A stretch of 16,078 nt of DNA from Actinomycetota bacterium (GTDB taxonomy: Bacteria > Actinomycetota > Actinomycetes > S36-B12), in NCBI GenBank assembly GCA_026392575.1, contig JAPLBU010000180.1, positions 1 through 16,078 of the forward strand. Reading direction: 5' to 3'. Of this stretch, positions 6,725-13,917 are shown in pieces. Positions within the stretch are counted from its first letter, which is position 1; each line of letters opens with the position of its first letter. Below the pieces are notes generated by a model. That model saw nothing but the letters and a program-made list of their open reading frames with translations, had not been told where the DNA came from and did not search any database. Both the position numbers and the translations under genes were made by a program.

Positions 6725-7189
6725 TCACATGCCGAGGGCGGCCTTGACGAGCCCGGCGACGACACCGCCGTCTGCACGGCCCTTCACCTGCGGCTGCACG
6801 AGCCGCATGACCTGACCCATCGCCTGCCCTCCCGTGGCGCCGGTCGCTGCCGCCTCGGCAACAGCCGCGGTAACGATAGCCGCGACCTCGTCGTCCGTGA
6901 GCTGCTGCGGCAGGTACCTCGTGAGGACCTCGAGTTCTGCCCGCTCGCGATCCGCCAGTTCGGGTCGGTCGGCTGCGTCATAGGCCTCCGCGGACTCACG
7001 ACGCTTCTTGCCCTCGCGGCCCAGCACGGTCAGCACGTCCTCGTCCGACAGGGTGCGGGCCTCCTTGCCGGCGACCTCCTCATTGGTCACCGCCGTCAGC
7101 ACCATCCGCAGGGTTGCCGATGTGACCTCGTCACGGGACTTGATGGCGGTGGTGAGGTCAGACTTCAACTGGTCCTTGAGGGTGCTCAT
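6725..7189 (-). CDS. GatB/YqeY-domain protein
   Basis: 154-residue soluble protein of the YqeY family, related to the tRNA-binding tail of GatB (Glu-tRNA amidotransferase). Family features are the N-terminal LKDQLKSDLTTAIKSRDEVTSATLRM segment split over residues 4-29, a RYLPQQL motif near 91-97, and the glycine-rich C-terminus with G-x-V-x-G-L-V-K. The molecular role is unsettled and GatB itself is not in this window. It converges on the PBP gene with a 6-bp gap, so the two must read through or share a terminator. Six bases before its ATG is GAGAAT, a near-TAGAAT box, so a leaderless start is possible. Confidence 0.9.
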   Translation of the reverse strand: MSTLKDQLKSDLTTAIKSRDEVTSATLRMVLTAVTNEEVAGKEARTLSDEDVLTVLGREGKKRRESAEAYDAADRPELADRERAELEVLTRYLPQQLTDDEVAAIVTAAVAEAAATGATGGQAMGQVMRLVQPQVKGRADGGVVAGLVKAALGM

Positions 7190-7246
7190 GCCCGCATTCT
7201 CTCACCGCAGACGACCCCCTTCGCGCAGTCGTGCGACCATTGACCA

Positions 7247-8131
7247 ATGCGCACAGCCACCAGAGCCGTCCTGGGCACCGCAGCGGCCGGCATTGCGGGT
7301 CTGGCCTACGCCTATTGGGAGGCGCAGGCTTACACGCTTCGCCGGGTCAGCGTGGCCGTCCTGCCCGCTGGCCAACCCTCCCTGCGCATCCTGCATCTCT
7401 CGGACCTGCATCTGGTGCCTGGTCAGACCAAGAAGCGGGAATGGGTTCGGTCCCTGCGCGACCTGCGCCCCGATGCCGTCATCGTCACCGGCGACTTCAT
7501 GTCGCACCTCGATGCCGTGCCCCACGTCCTAGATGCCCTCGACCCGCTCTTCGAGGTGCCCGGGGCCTTCGTCCTCGGCAGCAATGACTACTACGCCCCT
7601 CGGCCGCTCAACCCGGCCCGCTACCTGGCCGGTCCGTCTCAACTCGAGCCTCGTCGCGAGATGCTGCCGTGGGGCGATCTCGTCGATGGACTGACCACCA
7701 ACGGGTGGCTCGACCTCGGCAACGCCCGAGCCACCATGAAGGTCGACGGCCGCGAGGTCGACGTCCGCGGCGTCGATGATCCCCACATCAGCCGTGACCG
7801 CTATGACGAGGTGGCCGGGCCGTACGACTCAGCCGCGGACCTGACCCTCGGTGTCACGCATGCCCCGTACCTGCGGGTGCTCGACGCGATGACGGCCGAC
7901 GGCGCCGACCTCGTGCTGGCGGGGCACACGCATGGCGGTCAGCTGTGCGTGCCCGGTGTGGGTGCGCTCGTCACCAACTGCGATCTCCCCCGCGCACAGG
8001 CCAAGGGCCTGTCGCAGTACGGCGACGCGGCGCTGCATGTGTCCGCCGGCCTGGGCACGTCGCCCTACGCGCCCTTCCGCTTCGCCTGCCGACCCGAGGC
8101 GACGCTGCTGACGCTGACCAGCCGCGCCTGA
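7247..8131 (+). CDS. Membrane-anchored metallophosphoesterase (YkuE/Rv3683-like)
   Basis: 294-residue calcineurin-like phosphoesterase. An N-terminal hydrophobic segment (about residues 8-24) with basic residues before it probably anchors it or directs export. Metal-binding motifs in order: HLSDLHL (D53, H55), TGDFM (G82-D83), GSND (111-114), THAP (H205) and GHTHGGQ (226-232). The usual GNHD reads GSND here, with the asparagine shifted by one position. I recall this variant in actinobacterial homologues such as Rv3683, so activity is likely. The substrate is unknown; phospholipid or UDP-sugar lipids are typical for YkuE relatives. It diverges from the YqeY gene (57-bp spacer) and converges on the ACC deaminase gene (8 bp). 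Confidence 0.92.
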   Translation: MRTATRAVLGTAAAGIAGLAYAYWEAQAYTLRRVSVAVLPAGQPSLRILHLSDLHLVPGQTKKREWVRSLRDLRPDAVIVTGDFMSHLDAVPHVLDALDPLFEVPGAFVLGSNDYYAPRPLNPARYLAGPSQLEPRREMLPWGDLVDGLTTNGWLDLGNARATMKVDGREVDVRGVDDPHISRDRYDEVAGPYDSAADLTLGVTHAPYLRVLDAMTADGADLVLAGHTHGGQLCVPGVGALVTNCDLPRAQAKGLSQYGDAALHVSAGLGTSPYAPFRFACRPEATLLTLTSRA

Positions 8132-8139
8132 CCCACGCG

Positions 8140-9150
8140 CTACGCGCGGAAGAGGGCGCTGTAGGCGTTGATCGCGGGCTGACCACCGAGGTGCGCGTAC
8201 AGGACCGTCGAGTCCTTGCCGATCTCGCCGGTGCGGACAAGGTCCACGAGCCCCGCCATCGACTTCCCCTCGTACACGGGATCGATGATCATCCCCTCAA
8301 GGCTGCCGGTGAGCCGGATCGCATCGAGTGTCGACTGGACGGGGATCCCGTAGAGATCACCTGCCCAGCCTTCGAGGACGGTGATCTCGTCATCTCGCAG
8401 GTCGCGGCCCAGGTCGATCAACTCAGCGGTGTTGCGCGCGATGCGGGCGACCTGCTCGCGCGTCGGCTCGATCTTCGCTGATGCGTCGATGCCGATGACC
8501 CGTCGAGGACGGTCCTGACCCGCGAAGCCGGCGATCATGCCCGCATGCGTGCTGCCCGTGACGGAGCAGACGATGATCGTGTCGAAGAAGACACCGAGGT
8601 CACGCTCCTGCTGCTGGACCTCGTAGGCCCAGTTGGCGAACCCGAGTCCGCCGAGTCGATGGTCCGATGCACCTGCGGGGATGCCGTACGGCTTGCCACC
8701 ACGCGCCCGGACATCGTCGAGTGCCTGGTTCCAACTGTCACGGAAGCCGATGTCGAAGCCGGACGGATCCAGGCGCACCTCCGCACCCATGATGCGTGAC
8801 AGCATGATGTTGCCCACGCGGTCGTTGACGGAGTCGGGCCAGTTCACCCACGCCTCCTGCACGAGCACGGCCTTGAGCCCGAGCTTCGCTGCGACCGCAG
8901 CGACCTGACGGGTGTGGTTGGACTGCACGCCACCGATCGACACCAGCGTGTCGGCACCCTCGGCCAGCACGTCCGGGACGATGTACTCCAGCTTGCGGGT
9001 CTTGTTGCCGCCGAAGGCCAGCCCGCTGTTGCAGTCCTCGCGCTTGGCCCAGATCTGCGCACCGCCGAGATACTCGCTCAGCCGGGGCAGCGGATGCACC
9101 GGGCTGGGGCCGAACATCAGTGGGTAGCGGGGGAAGTCCTCGAGGGCCAC
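8140..9150 (-). CDS. acdS: 1-aminocyclopropane-1-carboxylate (ACC) deaminase
   Basis: 336-residue PLP enzyme of fold type II that opens ACC, the plant ethylene precursor, to 2-oxobutyrate and ammonia. It aligns with Pseudomonas ACC deaminase with a constant one-residue offset: PLP lysine K50 in GGNKTRK, S77/N78 in QSNHTR, Y267, Y293 and E294 in YEGKS, and L321 in AHLGG. The Glu/Leu pair (E295/L322 in Pseudomonas) distinguishes ACC deaminase from D-cysteine desulfhydrase, which carries Ser/Thr there, so the call is specific. One difference is H79 where Pseudomonas has Q80. The GTG start at 9150 has AGGAG five bases upstream. No Lrp-type acdR regulator is adjacent. Confidence 0.95.
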   Translation of the reverse strand: MALEDFPRYPLMFGPSPVHPLPRLSEYLGGAQIWAKREDCNSGLAFGGNKTRKLEYIVPDVLAEGADTLVSIGGVQSNHTRQVAAVAAKLGLKAVLVQEAWVNWPDSVNDRVGNIMLSRIMGAEVRLDPSGFDIGFRDSWNQALDDVRARGGKPYGIPAGASDHRLGGLGFANWAYEVQQQERDLGVFFDTIIVCSVTGSTHAGMIAGFAGQDRPRRVIGIDASAKIEPTREQVARIARNTAELIDLGRDLRDDEITVLEGWAGDLYGIPVQSTLDAIRLTGSLEGMIIDPVYEGKSMAGLVDLVRTGEIGKDSTVLYAHLGGQPAINAYSALFRA

Positions 9151-9155
9151 GGTCG

Positions 9156-9160
9156 CTCCT
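9156..9160 (-). promoter_or_regulatory. Ribosome binding site of acdS
   Basis: AGGAG followed by CGACC and the GTG at 9150. This supports GTG as the start and agrees with the length of the family (338 residues in Pseudomonas). Confidence 0.75.
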
Positions 9161-9253
9161 GGGTCGTCGTACTGGGTCGCTTCGGGACCTTACCGATGCT
9201 CAGCCCCAGTCGTCTGCCGTCCCCCTCCGGCCCGAGCATCCCTTGGTCTCCGT

Positions 9254-9259
9254 TAGACT
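9254..9259 (+). promoter_or_regulatory. Candidate -10 box TAGACT of the tRNA-Pro gene
   Basis: TAGACT fits TANNNT and ends 12 bp before the mature tRNA 5' end, consistent with a short 5' leader removed by RNase P. No clear -35 box is seen. Confidence 0.45.
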
Positions 9260-9271
9260 CCGCAAGCACTT

Positions 9272-9348
9272 CGGGGTGTGGCGCAGCTTGGTAGCGCGCT
9301 ACGTTCGGGACGTAGAGGCCGTGGGTTCGAATCCCGCCACCCCGACCA
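9272..9348 (+). tRNA. tRNA-Pro (anticodon CGG)
   Basis: 77-nt cloverleaf. The acceptor stem CGGGGTG (9272-9278) pairs with CACCCCG (9338-9344). The anticodon stem CTACG/CGTAG encloses the loop TTCGGGA with anticodon CGG at 9306-9308, reading CCG. The T arm contains GTTCGAATC. The discriminator is A, followed by an encoded CCA at 9346-9348. No integrated element is attached to its 3' end in this window. Confidence 0.97.
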
Positions 9349-9351
9349 GCA

Positions 9352-9389
9352 CCGGGGGTCGAGCATTGCTCGGCCCCCGGTTGGCTTTT
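9352..9389 (+). terminator. Intrinsic terminator of tRNA-Pro
   Basis: A 13-bp stem, CCGGGGGTCGAGC (9352-9364) against GCTCGGCCCCCGG (9368-9380), has a single G-U wobble and an ATT loop. It is followed by TTGGCTTTT. It starts 3 nt after the tRNA CCA, so it should end the tRNA transcript and insulate the next operon. Confidence 0.88.
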
Positions 9390-9420
9390 CCCGCCCCTAC
9401 AGGGGTTAGCGTTGGCGATC

Positions 9421-10209
9421 ATGACCGTCCCTGACCGCCGCCCGAGCCGCAGTGAGCTCGGACCCGTCACCCGGGCCTACGTGGCGGCCATGGGCTGGCG
9501 CTCCGTCAACCTGCACACTCACATCTCGCTCGTGAACCGCTACGCCTACGTCGAGGTCCCCAAAGCCGGCTGCGGGACGATGAAGGCAACGCTCGGCGGG
9601 CTCGAGGCCGCCCGCATGGGACCCAGCCTCGTGCAGCGGTTTCAGGAGAGCCCGCACAACCGCCTCGCTGCCACCCCGTTCGTCAGGCCGTTCCAGTTGC
9701 CGCCCGCGCTGCTGGAGGACGTCCTCGCGTCGCCCGACTACCGACGCTTCACGGTCGTGCGTGAGCCGGCCTCGCGGCTGCTCTCGGGCTACCTCGAGAA
9801 GATCGGGCAGGGGCTCAAGCAGAGCCAGCCCATCGTCGATGCCCTTCGCGAGAGCACGGGCCGCGAGATCGCGCCGGCCGATGTGACACTCGATCAACTG
9901 CTCGACGTCATATCCGCGCAGGACTCCCGTCATCAGGACCCGCACTGGCGCCGGCAAGCTGACCACCTCGGCCTCGGCATCGTCGACTACGACGCGGTGA
10001 TCCATCTGGAGGACCTCGACTCGTCCTGGGGGCGCGTTGCCGAGCTCACGTCAACGCCCGGTCTGCAGGAGCAGTTCTTCTGCCGGAACTCGACCGGGGC
10101 ACGCGGCCTCATGCAGGACTACTTCACTCCGGCCCTCCTCACTCGCGTGATCGAGACGTATGCGCGGGATTACGCCGAGTTGGACTACCCGTTACCGTCG
10201 ACGTCATGA
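9421..10209 (+). CDS. Sulfotransferase-family-2-like protein
   Basis: 262-residue soluble protein with PAPS-dependent sulfotransferase features. The 5'-phosphosulfate loop VPKAGCGTMK is at residues 46-55, and the 3'-phosphate segment RFTVVREPASRLLSGY at 109-124 (R114, S118, Y124). A HQDPHWRRQ stretch at 171-179 is typical of family 2 carbohydrate-type sulfotransferases. It would transfer sulfate from PAPS to an unknown acceptor. No signal peptide is seen, so it probably acts in the cytoplasm. ATG 9421 is preferred. A TTG at 9412, six bases after AGGGG (9401-9405), is the alternative and adds three residues. It is the first gene of a four-gene run, overlapping the methyltransferase gene as ATGA. 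No PAPS-synthesis genes are nearby. Confidence 0.78.
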   Translation: MTVPDRRPSRSELGPVTRAYVAAMGWRSVNLHTHISLVNRYAYVEVPKAGCGTMKATLGGLEAARMGPSLVQRFQESPHNRLAATPFVRPFQLPPALLEDVLASPDYRRFTVVREPASRLLSGYLEKIGQGLKQSQPIVDALRESTGREIAPADVTLDQLLDVISAQDSRHQDPHWRRQADHLGLGIVDYDAVIHLEDLDSSWGRVAELTSTPGLQEQFFCRNSTGARGLMQDYFTPALLTRVIETYARDYAELDYPLPSTS

Positions 10210-10802
10210 GCACCCCGCCTCGCTGGTTCACCGATACCGACGACGGCCATTCACAGTGGTACGTCGAACGCTTCCGGACCATGGCTGCCGAGGGCGCGGA
10301 TCTGGCCGGCGAGGCTCGGATGATCGATGCGATGCTGCCCAGGCACTCCCGCATCCTTGACGCCGGCTGTGGCCCGGGACGCACGGGCGCAGCACTCTTT
10401 GCCTGTGGGCATGACGTCGTCGGCGTCGATGCCGACCCCGAGCTGATCGCAGCCGCGGAGGAGGACTACCCCGGGCCCACGTGGCTCGTAGCCGACCTTG
10501 CCGACCTCGCACTCGACGAAGGTCAGGTCGATCCATTCGATGCGGCCGTCGTGGCGGGCAACGTGATGGCGTTCGTCGCACCCGACACCGAGACACTCGT
10601 CCTGCGCCGCATCGCCGCGCACCTCAAGCCCGATGGCTTCGCCGTCGTCGGCTTCCACACCGACCGCTATGACATGGGTGCCTTCGACCGCCACCTCGCC
10701 GACGCAGGTTTCGCGCTCGAGCACCGATTCGCCACGTGGGACCTACGACCGTGGCGAGACGATGCCGACTTCGCGGTCAGCGTCCTGCGGATGCCGTCAT
10801 GA
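10206..10802 (+). CDS. Class I SAM-dependent methyltransferase
   Basis: 198-residue Rossmann-fold methyltransferase. Motif I ILDAGCGPGRTG is at residues 50-61, and the acidic residue binding the SAM ribose is D76 in VVGVDADP. VVAGNVMAFV (115-124) corresponds to motif IV and LKPDGFAVVGF (140-150) to motif VI. The N-terminus WFTDTDDGHSQWYVERFR is shared by a widespread actinobacterial subfamily of unknown substrate (from memory). The start overlaps the sulfotransferase stop by 4 bp. The stop TGA (10800-10802) overlaps an ATG at 10799 that opens a 7-codon frame leading to the cupin gene. Confidence 0.88.
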   Translation: MSTPPRWFTDTDDGHSQWYVERFRTMAAEGADLAGEARMIDAMLPRHSRILDAGCGPGRTGAALFACGHDVVGVDADPELIAAAEEDYPGPTWLVADLADLALDEGQVDPFDAAVVAGNVMAFVAPDTETLVLRRIAAHLKPDGFAVVGFHTDRYDMGAFDRHLADAGFALEHRFATWDLRPWRDDADFAVSVLRMPS

Positions 10803-10804
10803 GC

Positions 10805-10811
10805 GAAAGGA
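10805..10811 (+). promoter_or_regulatory. Ribosome binding site of the cupin gene
   Basis: GAAAGGA lies 7 nt before the ATG at 10819 and decides this start over the upstream ATG at 10799, which runs only seven codons (MSERTSP) before a TGA overlapping the cupin ATG. Confidence 0.7.
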
Positions 10812-10818
10812 CCAGCCC

Positions 10819-11160
10819 ATGAATGACGAAACGACTCCAATCATGACTGACCTCGCCGATGTGGCCGCCCTCGTCGACGTCGCCCCCGACAGCACCGTGT
10901 CGCGCACGGTCCTCAAGGCCGACGGTGCCCGCCTGGTGCTGTTCTCCTTCGATACCGGTCAGGAGCTGACGGAGCACACGGCCGCCGTGCCCGTCCTGCT
11001 GCAGGCACTCGACGGCGAGTTCGCGATCACGGCCGACGGCCGCACGGTGGACCTCACGCCGGGCGGGGTGATCCACCTAGGGGCCCGCCTGCCGCATGCG
11101 GTGCTCGCGAAGGTGCCGAGCCGTCTGCTGCTGACAATGCTGGACCCGCGCCAGTCCTGA
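10819..11160 (+). CDS. Small cupin-domain protein
   Basis: 113-residue single-domain cupin. The core is GQELTEHTAAVPVLLQALDG (residues 47-66), a degenerate cupin motif 1 with only H53 of the usual His/His/Glu set, then DLTPGGVIHLGARLPHAV (78-95), motif 2 with H86 and H93. The reduced set of metal ligands makes enzymatic activity uncertain; it could be a ligand-binding or dimerising module. It follows the methyltransferase and precedes the AlkZ-like gene by 2 nt, so it is almost certainly in the same transcript. There is no membrane or signal segment. Confidence 0.82.
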   Translation: MNDETTPIMTDLADVAALVDVAPDSTVSRTVLKADGARLVLFSFDTGQELTEHTAAVPVLLQALDGEFAITADGRTVDLTPGGVIHLGARLPHAVLAKVPSRLLLTMLDPRQS

Positions 11161-11162
11161 CG

Positions 11163-12257
11163 ATGAACGATGCGGAGTTGCGCGTCCAGCGCCTGCGGAA
11201 CCTGAGGCTCACGGACCACGCGCCGATGAGCCCTCTCGAAGTCGTCGAATGGCTCGGCGCCATCCAGGCCCAGGACCTCGCCAGCGCGATGTGGTCGCTC
11301 GGCGTTCGATCACAGGGCGCGACCGAAGCCAGCATCGCCTCGGTATTCGAAGACGGGCAGATCCTCCGCACGTGGCCCATGCGCGGGACCATCCACGTTG
11401 TCCCCAGCGTCGATGCCGCATGGATGCTCGCGGCCACCGGCATCCGAGCTCTCGATGGATCGGCACGACGGCGCGAGCAACTCGGGCTGACCGTGGAAGA
11501 TGTCGAGCGGGCCACCGCAAGCCTCGTGACCGCGCTGGCAGGCGGACGGCGACTGACCCGGGCCGAGGCCCTCACCACCATCGACGACGCCGGTGTGCAG
11601 ACCACCGGCCAGCGTGGCTACCACCTCCTTTCCTATGCCGCTCACATCGGCGTCATCTGCATAGGCCCACAGCAGGGAAGCCAGCAGACGTTCGTACTGC
11701 TGGACGAATGGGCACCGTCGCCTCGCCGCCTGACACGGTCCGAGGGTCTCGTCGAGTTGGCGTTTCGCTACTTCCGCAGCCACGGTCCAACCAACATCCG
11801 CGACTTCGCCGGGTGGACGGGACTGACCCTCACCGAGTCTCGCGCCGCCGTCGCGGGCAATGACGGCCGTCTCTATGCGATCGGCTCCGGGCCCGAAGCG
11901 CGGTGGGCAGCTATCGGGTCCGACGGCGACACGGATAACGGAGCCGACTCGGTTGTTGCCCTGCCGGGATTCGACGAGCTCATCCTCGGTTACAAGGACC
12001 GGAGCCTGCATGTTCCCGAAGGGATGCTCGACCGCATCGTGCCCGGCGGCAACGGGGTGTTCCGTGCCACCATCGTGGCTGATGGCATTGTCATAGCGAC
12101 GTGGAGCCGAAAGCTGCGCCCTGATCGGGTCGACATCACCGTCGAACCCTTCACCCATCTGACATCACGCACCATGCGTGCCGTCACCGCTGCCCTGGGG
12201 CAGTACGCGACGTACCTCAACCGCCAACCGTCAGTGACGTTCAGCCCCGTTCGCTGA
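11163..12257 (+). CDS. Winged-helix (HTH_42) protein, AlkZ-like putative DNA glycosylase
   Basis: 364-residue protein of the HTH_42 family that includes Streptomyces AlkZ and E. coli YcaQ (AlkX), glycosylases that unhook interstrand crosslinks and bulky alkyl adducts. Residues 34-37 read IQAQ, matching the Q-hydrophobic-Q catalytic motif of the AlkZ branch (Q35, Q37), in the context GAIQAQDLASAMWSLGVRS. MRGTIHVV (about 74-81) and PGFDELILGYKDRS (about 268-281) are other conserved blocks. It lies 2 nt after the cupin gene and is the last gene of the run. Its neighbours are not an obvious antibiotic cluster, so a general alkylation-repair role is as likely as self-resistance. Activity is inferred from the motif only. 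Confidence 0.8.
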   Translation: MNDAELRVQRLRNLRLTDHAPMSPLEVVEWLGAIQAQDLASAMWSLGVRSQGATEASIASVFEDGQILRTWPMRGTIHVVPSVDAAWMLAATGIRALDGSARRREQLGLTVEDVERATASLVTALAGGRRLTRAEALTTIDDAGVQTTGQRGYHLLSYAAHIGVICIGPQQGSQQTFVLLDEWAPSPRRLTRSEGLVELAFRYFRSHGPTNIRDFAGWTGLTLTESRAAVAGNDGRLYAIGSGPEARWAAIGSDGDTDNGADSVVALPGFDELILGYKDRSLHVPEGMLDRIVPGGNGVFRATIVADGIVIATWSRKLRPDRVDITVEPFTHLTSRTMRAVTAALGQYATYLNRQPSVTFSPVR

Positions 12258-12296
12258 CGGGACTGCCGCGTCAGATCCTGGCCCACTGCGCCGAAC

Positions 12297-12344
12297 GGCC
12301 CGTTGTGGCGGGGAAGACCGGTCCCGAACCGGCCACAGCGGGCC
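12297..12344. terminator. Hairpin between convergent genes, possible bidirectional terminator
   Basis: GGCCCGTTGTGGC (12297-12309) pairs with GCCACAGCGGGCC (12332-12344) except for one G-U wobble. The 22-nt loop can form a competing inner CCGGT/ACCGG hairpin. It sits in the 101-bp gap between the AlkZ-like gene and asd, which converge. No T-tract follows on either strand, so the terminator call is tentative. Confidence 0.5.
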
Positions 12345-12358
12345 ACTCGCCGGAAGGG

Positions 12359-13402
12359 TCAGAGGGTGGCGGCGACGATCTCGGCAATCTGCACGGCATT
12401 GAGGGCCGCGCCCTTGCGCAGGTTGTCGTTGGTGACGAAGAGCGCGAGCCCGCGGCCATCCGGCACCGAAAGATCCTGACGGATCCGACCGACGAAGGCC
12501 GGATCAGCGCCCGCCGCCTGCAGCGGAGTGGGAACGTCGGAGAGTTCGACTCCCACAGCCGCCGCAAGCAGCGCCGTTGCCTCCTGCACCGAGATGGGGC
12601 GGTCGAACTCCGCGTTGATCGACAACGAGTGACCCGTGAAGACGGGGACGCGCACGCAGGTGCCCGACACGAGCAGGTCCGGGATCTCGAGGATCTTGCG
12701 GCTCTCGTTGCGGAGCTTCTGCTCCTCGTCGGTCTCGAGTGAGCCGTCGTCCACGATGCTGCCGGCCAACGGGATCACGTCGAACGCGATGGTGCGCACG
12801 TACTTCTTCGGTGCCGGGAAGTTGACGGACGACCCGTCGTGCGTGAGCTGCGCGATGTCCTGAGTGACCGCCGCGCGCACCTGGCTGTCGAGCTCCTCGA
12901 CTCCGGTGAGCCCGCTGCCCGAGACAGCCTGATACGTGCTGACGATGAGCCGACGGAGCCCCGCTGCCGCATGCAGTGGCTTCAGCACGGGCATCGCCGC
13001 CATGGTCGTGCAGTTCGGGTTGGCGATGATGCCCTTGCGGACGTCGGCCAGCGCGTGCGGGTTGACCTCGCTGACGATGAGCGGCACGTCGGGATCCATG
13101 CGCCAGGCCGACGAGTTGTCGATGACGATGGCACCGGCCGCCGCGTACTTCGGGGCCAGCACCTTCGAGGTCGCGCCGCCAGCGGAGAACAGCGCGATGT
13201 CGATGCCCGTCAGGTCGGCCTCGGCCGCATCCTCAACGGTGATGTCCGAGCCACGCCACGGCAGCGTCGTGCCGGCTGACCGGGCCGACGCGAGGAAGCG
13301 CACCTGCGACATCGGGAAGTCACGCTCGTCGAGCAGACGGCGCATGACCGCGCCGACCTGGCCAGTGGCGCCGACGACCGCAACAACGGGAAGGCGGCTC
13401 AT
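12359..13402 (-). CDS. asd: Aspartate-semialdehyde dehydrogenase
   Basis: 347-residue enzyme that reduces aspartyl phosphate to aspartate semialdehyde with NADPH, the branch point to lysine/diaminopimelate, threonine and methionine. The NADP-binding loop VVGATGQVG is at residues 9-17. The catalytic cysteine is C131 in NPNCTT. YQAVSGSG (157-164) holds Q158, and R251/H258 lie in CVRVPVFTGHS. Length is normal. The ATG at 13402 overlaps the aspartokinase TGA by 4 bp (ATGA), with GGAGGG eight bases upstream inside the aspartokinase gene. The two enzymes of the pathway are therefore co-expressed. Confidence 0.96.
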   Translation of the reverse strand: MSRLPVVAVVGATGQVGAVMRRLLDERDFPMSQVRFLASARSAGTTLPWRGSDITVEDAAEADLTGIDIALFSAGGATSKVLAPKYAAAGAIVIDNSSAWRMDPDVPLIVSEVNPHALADVRKGIIANPNCTTMAAMPVLKPLHAAAGLRRLIVSTYQAVSGSGLTGVEELDSQVRAAVTQDIAQLTHDGSSVNFPAPKKYVRTIAFDVIPLAGSIVDDGSLETDEEQKLRNESRKILEIPDLLVSGTCVRVPVFTGHSLSINAEFDRPISVQEATALLAAAVGVELSDVPTPLQAAGADPAFVGRIRQDLSVPDGRGLALFVTNDNLRKGAALNAVQIAEIVAATL

Positions 13403-13917
13403 CGTCCCGACCCTCCGTAGACCACGGCCTCGCCGTCGGCATCGAGTCCGAAGGCGGTGTGCAGCGCCTGCACCGCACGCTGCGAATCATCGACGCGCGT
13501 CACGACGGAGATGCGGATCTCGGAAGTCGAGATCATCTCCACGTTGATGCTCGCGTCAGCAAGGGCCTGGAAGAAGGTCGCGGAGACGCCGGGGTGCGAG
13601 CGCATTCCGGCGCCGACCAGCGAGACCTTCGCGATCTGATCGTCGACACGCAGGGACTCGAAGCCGATCGAGCCGCGCTCGGAGTCGAGTGCCTTCATCG
13701 CGGCCTGGGCCGATCCCTGCGGGCAGGTGAAGGTGACGTCGGTGCGACCAGTCGAGGCCGCGGACACGTTCTGCACGATCATGTCGACGTTGATGCTGGC
13801 CACGGCCAGGGCCTTGAAGATCGCTGCGGCCTCACCCGGCTTGTCCGGGACACCGACCACGGTGATCTTGGCGTCGTTCACGTCCGCGGCAACCCCGGAG
13901 ATGATCGGCTGTTCCAT
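13399..13917 (-). CDS. lysC: Aspartokinase beta subunit from internal in-frame start
   Basis: The in-frame ATG at codon 257 of lysC is preceded by AAGGAAG and a 4-nt spacer, a far stronger ribosome site than that of the full gene. The product would be 172 residues (MEQPIISGVAADVNDAK...) made of the two ACT regulatory domains. From memory, Corynebacterium glutamicum makes an alpha2beta2 aspartokinase from overlapping frames of 421 and 172 residues, so both layout and beta length match. The beta subunit takes part in feedback inhibition and lacks kinase residues. Confidence 0.85.
   Translation of the reverse strand: MEQPIISGVAADVNDAKITVVGVPDKPGEAAAIFKALAVASINVDMIVQNVSAASTGRTDVTFTCPQGSAQAAMKALDSERGSIGFESLRVDDQIAKVSLVGAGMRSHPGVSATFFQALADASINVEMISTSEIRISVVTRVDDSQRAVQALHTAFGLDADGEAVVYGGSGR

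Noticed and set aside
9272..9420. tRNA-Pro as integration site of a mobile element
   Set aside because: No second copy of the tRNA 3' end, no integrase and no phage-like gene in the window; the downstream hairpin is an ordinary terminator.
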